Shown here piece after piece: positions 60,755-64,000 of a DNA stretch of 64,000 nucleotides. Within the stretch, counting starts at the first letter, position 1, and every line of letters begins with the position of its first letter. Source of the DNA: JAUWVG01 sp964633715 (GTDB lineage: Bacteria > Acidobacteriota > Aminicenantia > Aminicenantales > Aminicenantaceae); assembly GCA_964633715.1 (NCBI GenBank), contig CAZWHQ010000015.1:21792-85791 (forward strand). Reading direction: 5' to 3'. A program made the translations under genes and the position numbers. The notes beneath the pieces were generated by a model. It was given only the letters and a program-made list of their open reading frames with translations, did no database searches and had not been told where the DNA came from.

Positions 60755-63118
60755 GTGAAGAGATTAAAGCTGACGGTTGGTTTGATTCTTCTTTTGTTCT
60801 CTTTCCACTCTACAATACTTGCTGAAATATTTTATGCTTGGAAAGATGTCTATATCGGTGCATTGGAAGGAAAATCATGGATTGGATTAGTCCTGGCCCC
60901 TCAGCCGGATTGTGCTTTTGCATTCCGGTTTAGAGCAAAAAAAGACGATTCCTTTGCAGACAGCGAAGAACTGTTTTATCTGGTTTCCGAAGTCGGTCCA
61001 CACTCGCCTGACGGTCAATATGCTAGACTAAAAGTTGATCTAGGGCTTCCTTTTAATGAAAAAGAAAATACTCCTATCATGAGGAAGCCTTCCCCCAAAC
61101 AGGATACCATGGTCCTCGAATGGTCTCGCCAGGACGAAAGGATTATTATAGGAAAAATTGTTGTCCCTGATAATATTGAATTACATATGATCCATTATTT
61201 TCCCTGGGATACTCAAGGAGAATACAGCATTCTTACGGCAGATCAGGTTGGGGGTGAGAGCCGCTCTGAAAAAAAAATCTATTATCTTCTATGGACGAAT
61301 CATGCCGGCAATATAAATAGAGTGACCGGGGCTTCAGAACTCATCGTTCCTTTTTCGCTACAGAAAGGCAGTGCCCTCTATTTTGCAGCAGGTGTTGGAG
61401 AGAATCTTGATATTTTGAGCGACCAAATCTACCGGTACAAAAATGCGAGATTGATTGATACCATTCTAAAACAGGAAAAAAATCGATATGAAAAATTTCG
61501 CGTTAAAATCGATGGTTTGTATCAGGGTGCAGCTAAATCAATCACGAATAATCTTTTTTGGTCGCTACTCTATCAACCAGGAAAACACCAAATTTATTCT
61601 CCACCAAATCGCAGTCTGTTGTTATCCCGCTCAGAGGAAAATTCCAATTACTGGACAATTTTCGAATGGAATTCTTTCTTCAATGCGTTAGAAGTATCTA
61701 TAGAAAGCTTTAAACATGCTGGAGAAATTGTTACATCTGTTTTAGAGACGCAGTATCCCAACGGAAATATTCCCAACTGGAGGAGCCGTTTTGGTGGAAC
61801 TCCTGACCGGTCTCAACCTCCCATAGGCTCATACGTTGTTCTGAAATTATTTCAAAAAGATCCAAATATAGAACTTCTTAAATATGCCTATCCTATTTTA
61901 AAACGATGGCATTCTTTTTGGTTAGAAAAAAAGGGAAATGGTCAATCCCGGAGAGATGGGAATGGAGATGGATTGCTGGAGTGGGGATCTGACCAAAATT
62001 TAGTGTCTGAAAATGATAGACAAGGGAACAGTGAGGCCGATGGTGAGTTGAGGGCAAAATTGGAGTCAGGTCAGGAAGATCTTCCAAGTTGGGATGGTGT
62101 TGAATATAGCGACAAAAGTGAAACTCTAGTTATGAATTGTCTTGATCTGAACTGTATCTATACTCTAGACGCATGGTGTCTTTCTCAAATTGCCAACATT
62201 CTTGATTATAAGGAAGATTTTGAGACTTTTCTGCGTGAATATGAATTAATGAAACAACGTGTGGATGAATATTTTTGGAATGAAAAAGAAGGATTTTACT
62301 TCGACAGGTATTGGAATGGAATGTTTTCCACTCGTAAAGCCGCCTCCAATTTTTATCCGCTTCTGGCACGAATACCGGATGAAAGAAAAGCTGGATTGAT
62401 GAAACGGCACCTTCTCAATGACAGTGAATTCTGGGGAGATTATGTTATCCCAACAATTTCTCGTGATGATCCGGCTTTTAGGAGAAACCAGCAAAGCTGG
62501 AGGGGAACCATCTGTCCACCTACGAATTATCTAGTCTATCAGGGATTAAAAGCGTATAGGTACGACACTGTTGCCTCCGAATTCGCAAAAAAAAGTTTCT
62601 CCATCTTCATGCGAAGCTGGAAAAATTTTCAGCTCTCTCCAGAAAACTATGATTCACGGACGGGAGAGGCCGCAGGGAATCGTTATGTGAGTTGGGGGCC
62701 TCTTTTTTCTCTAATCGCAGTAGAGGAATATATAGATATTACGCCCTGGGATGGATTCAGGTTTGGGATTTTAGCTCCAGAACGGCGGGGAAGACTCTCG
62801 CGGATTTCCATCCAAAACAGGCATTATGATCTGGAAATATCTCGTAAGAAAATGACTCTTCTTGAGGAGCGGGAGAAAATTATTGAAACGAATGGCGGAG
62901 CCGTTTTTCGTCATTTTATCTATTCAGAGAATGAAATCGCTTTTGAGTTTAAATCTTTGGAAACAAGAAAGATCGGCATTCGTCTTTTAGCGAAAGGCAG
63001 ATACCAGCTTCTTGTTGATGATTCGGATAAAGGGATCTTCGATGGGAAGCAGATCAAACTCAAGATTCCCGCTGGAGTACATTCTGTTCAAATTCTCCTC
63101 CTCGAAAAAGCGGAATAA
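60755..63118 (+). CDS. Secreted glycoside hydrolase, MGH1/GH63-like (alpha/alpha)6 barrel
   Basis: 787 residues from a GTG at 60755, followed by a signal peptide (MKRLKLTVGLILLLFSFHST, cleavage about ILAE). The N-terminal about 230 residues are beta-rich. The (alpha/alpha)6 domain follows with family blocks FEWNSFFNALEVS (acid Glu region), YPNGNIPNWRSRFGGTPDRS, RRDGNGDGLLEWGSD, YFWNEKEGFYFDRYW, SWRGTICPPTNYLVYQGLKA and SPENYDSRTGEA. These match mannosylglycerate-hydrolase / GH63-type enzymes acting on alpha-glucosides or mannosides. The exact substrate is not evident. No clear ribosome site is present. Confidence 0.82.
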   Translation: MKRLKLTVGLILLLFSFHSTILAEIFYAWKDVYIGALEGKSWIGLVLAPQPDCAFAFRFRAKKDDSFADSEELFYLVSEVGPHSPDGQYARLKVDLGLPFNEKENTPIMRKPSPKQDTMVLEWSRQDERIIIGKIVVPDNIELHMIHYFPWDTQGEYSILTADQVGGESRSEKKIYYLLWTNHAGNINRVTGASELIVPFSLQKGSALYFAAGVGENLDILSDQIYRYKNARLIDTILKQEKNRYEKFRVKIDGLYQGAAKSITNNLFWSLLYQPGKHQIYSPPNRSLLLSRSEENSNYWTIFEWNSFFNALEVSIESFKHAGEIVTSVLETQYPNGNIPNWRSRFGGTPDRSQPPIGSYVVLKLFQKDPNIELLKYAYPILKRWHSFWLEKKGNGQSRRDGNGDGLLEWGSDQNLVSENDRQGNSEADGELRAKLESGQEDLPSWDGVEYSDKSETLVMNCLDLNCIYTLDAWCLSQIANILDYKEDFETFLREYELMKQRVDEYFWNEKEGFYFDRYWNGMFSTRKAASNFYPLLARIPDERKAGLMKRHLLNDSEFWGDYVIPTISRDDPAFRRNQQSWRGTICPPTNYLVYQGLKAYRYDTVASEFAKKSFSIFMRSWKNFQLSPENYDSRTGEAAGNRYVSWGPLFSLIAVEEYIDITPWDGFRFGILAPERRGRLSRISIQNRHYDLEISRKKMTLLEEREKIIETNGGAVFRHFIYSENEIAFEFKSLETRKIGIRLLAKGRYQLLVDDSDKGIFDGKQIKLKIPAGVHSVQILLLEKAE

Positions 63119-63120
63119 GC

Positions 63121-63813
63121 CTATTTTACGGCTTCATGAATGGCCGCTATCCCACCGAGTTTTTTGATGTGGTCCACCTGGGAAAATCCAACAGATTTTA
63201 AGATCAATGACAGTTCATCTGCATTGTAAAAGCGGGGGATCGTATAAGCGAGGTAGCGGTAGCCAGAGAAGGAACCTGAAATAAATGATCCAACAAGAGG
63301 AACACAAGTTTTGATGTAGAAATGGAAAACTTTCTTGAGCGCCTTGGATGATGGCTGGCTCGTTTCAACATTGAGAAAAGTGCCCCCTGGTTTAAGAACA
63401 CGATAGAATTCTTCAAGAAAGGCAAATAGGATGTCTTTTCGCGTATTCAAGTTCCGGATAGCAAAAGAGATCGTGATCAGATCAAAAGTGTTGTCTTTGT
63501 AAGGAAGTTTGTTCGCATCGGCTACTGCAAAGGATGTGTACGAATTGTATTTTTTCTCTTTGGCTTTATCCAACATGGGAAAACTGAAATCAACCAGATA
63601 TATTTCTGCATTTTTTATACCAGCCTTTGAAAGGGATAAAGCCATCTCACCTGTTCCACTGCACACATCTAAAATTTTGTGACCTGTCTTTTTCGAAGCT
63701 CTCTGTGCCCCAAATTTCCTCCATCGGATATCAAGACCAAATGTTAGGACATGATTGACCATTTCATAAGTCTCGGCCACTTCGGAATATATTTTTTGAA
63801 CTCCTTTACGCAT
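63121..63813 (-). CDS. ubiE: Demethylmenaquinone/ubiquinone methyltransferase
   Basis: 230 residues. UbiE/MenG methylates demethylmenaquinone with SAM, the last menaquinone step. VAETYEMVNHVLTFGLDIRWRK, the SAM motif ILDVCSGTGEMALSLSKAG, and the later FAVADANKLPYKDNTFD and ISFAIRNLNTRKD blocks are standard. Menaquinone points to a respiratory chain, which fits the membrane-linked RdhA-like and molybdenum hydroxylase proteins. It is convergent with the glycosidase gene (2-nt gap). Confidence 0.9.
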   Translation of the reverse strand: MRKGVQKIYSEVAETYEMVNHVLTFGLDIRWRKFGAQRASKKTGHKILDVCSGTGEMALSLSKAGIKNAEIYLVDFSFPMLDKAKEKKYNSYTSFAVADANKLPYKDNTFDLITISFAIRNLNTRKDILFAFLEEFYRVLKPGGTFLNVETSQPSSKALKKVFHFYIKTCVPLVGSFISGSFSGYRYLAYTIPRFYNADELSLILKSVGFSQVDHIKKLGGIAAIHEAVK

Positions 63814-63888
63814 TATCTTTATAATAAAGAGGCATTATAGAGGAATAGCTCTACCAAAAAAAGCCATTCTTTTGTTTTCATTGAGAGT

Positions 63889-64000
63889 ATTTCTATTTCT
63901 GTGATTTTTTTTAGTTCTGGGAAGATGATGGAGAAATCCGTTTGTAGGACGAGCGGGCATGGGTATGTCATCTTTATTTTAGAGTCGGACGGAACCCTTA
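63889..64000 (+). repeat. Dispersed intergenic repeat, fourth copy (cut by window end)
   Basis: It begins TATTTCTATTTCTGTGATTT, then TTCTGGGAAGATGATGGAG, AAATCCG, the 13-mer GACGAGCGGGCAT (63948-63960) and a TTTTAGAGTCGGAC extension also seen in the 50.7-kb copy. The right end is outside the window. Confidence 0.6.

Noticed and set aside
60342..60758. A 138-codon open frame overlapping the kynureninase-like gene
   Set aside because: It overlaps that gene's coding end in another frame and has no recognisable features.

Overview
The window looks like a chromosomal stretch of a free-living, Gram-negative-type, mainly anaerobic bacterium. Evidence for an outer membrane is a beta-barrel protein, two lipoproteins and many signal peptides. 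Evidence for anaerobic metabolism is a tungsten-type aldehyde:ferredoxin oxidoreductase and a reductive-dehalogenase-like protein. The gene mix (a fused FtcD, HEAT-tailed ATP/ADP-carrier-like proteins, FtsX-type permease, paired M16 proteins) suggests the Acidobacteriota / Candidatus Aminicenantes area. That placement is inferred from gene content only. Most of the window is AT-rich. I found no rRNA, tRNA, CRISPR array or transposase.

Layout. 0.1-13.4 kb: XRE/ImmA regulator, dipeptidase, a galK-znuACB operon, macro-domain protein, fused FtcD, two M16-fold proteins that both lack the zinc motif, and an FHA-GAF-SpoIIE phosphatase. 13.5-25.4 kb: the most unusual region. It holds a STAS protein, three ATP/ADP-carrier-like membrane proteins (two with HEAT tails), a membrane-anchored or exported PPP-type phosphatase, a lipoprotein beta-propeller and three exported PI3/PI4-kinase-like proteins. 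25.5-28.0 kb: RsbW-like kinase, then RHH regulator-sat-cysC under a promoter with an overlapping palindrome. 28.2-36.6 kb: metK, then an eight-gene housekeeping operon (asnS-rimO-pgpA-cinA-thpR-plsY-gpsA-TPR).

36.6-50.5 kb is an L-rhamnose region: rhaB-rhaA face a coupled THEP1-AOR-class II aldolase operon. The aldolase should release lactaldehyde, which the AOR could oxidise. Between the two halves sits a 5.5-kb GC-rich insertion (molybdenum hydroxylase pair and an FtsX-like permease). It is bounded by an 87-bp direct repeat made from the 3' end of the aldolase gene. 50.8-64 kb: DUF4416, an M20 peptidase-SPT aminotransferase-serA-nifS operon, a beta-barrel, a membrane-anchored RdhA-like protein, a Tat-exported PLP enzyme with a neighbouring cytosolic relative, a secreted glycosidase and ubiE.

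Two patterns cut across the window. A dispersed intergenic repeat occurs at about 36.9, 37.1, 50.7 and 63.9 kb, two copies being head to head. Several genes (galK, asnS, the lipoprotein at 23.5 kb, the barrel at 55.8 kb, perhaps rhaB and DUF4416) have a readable promoter whose expected transcription start lies within about 0-10 nt of the start codon, suggesting leaderless or near-leaderless mRNAs.

The best candidate for an undescribed system is the 13.5-25.4 kb cluster. Exported kinase-fold proteins and an exported phosphatase sit beside nucleotide-carrier-like proteins, which is what one would expect of envelope phosphorylation fed by exported nucleotide. That functional link is a hypothesis.
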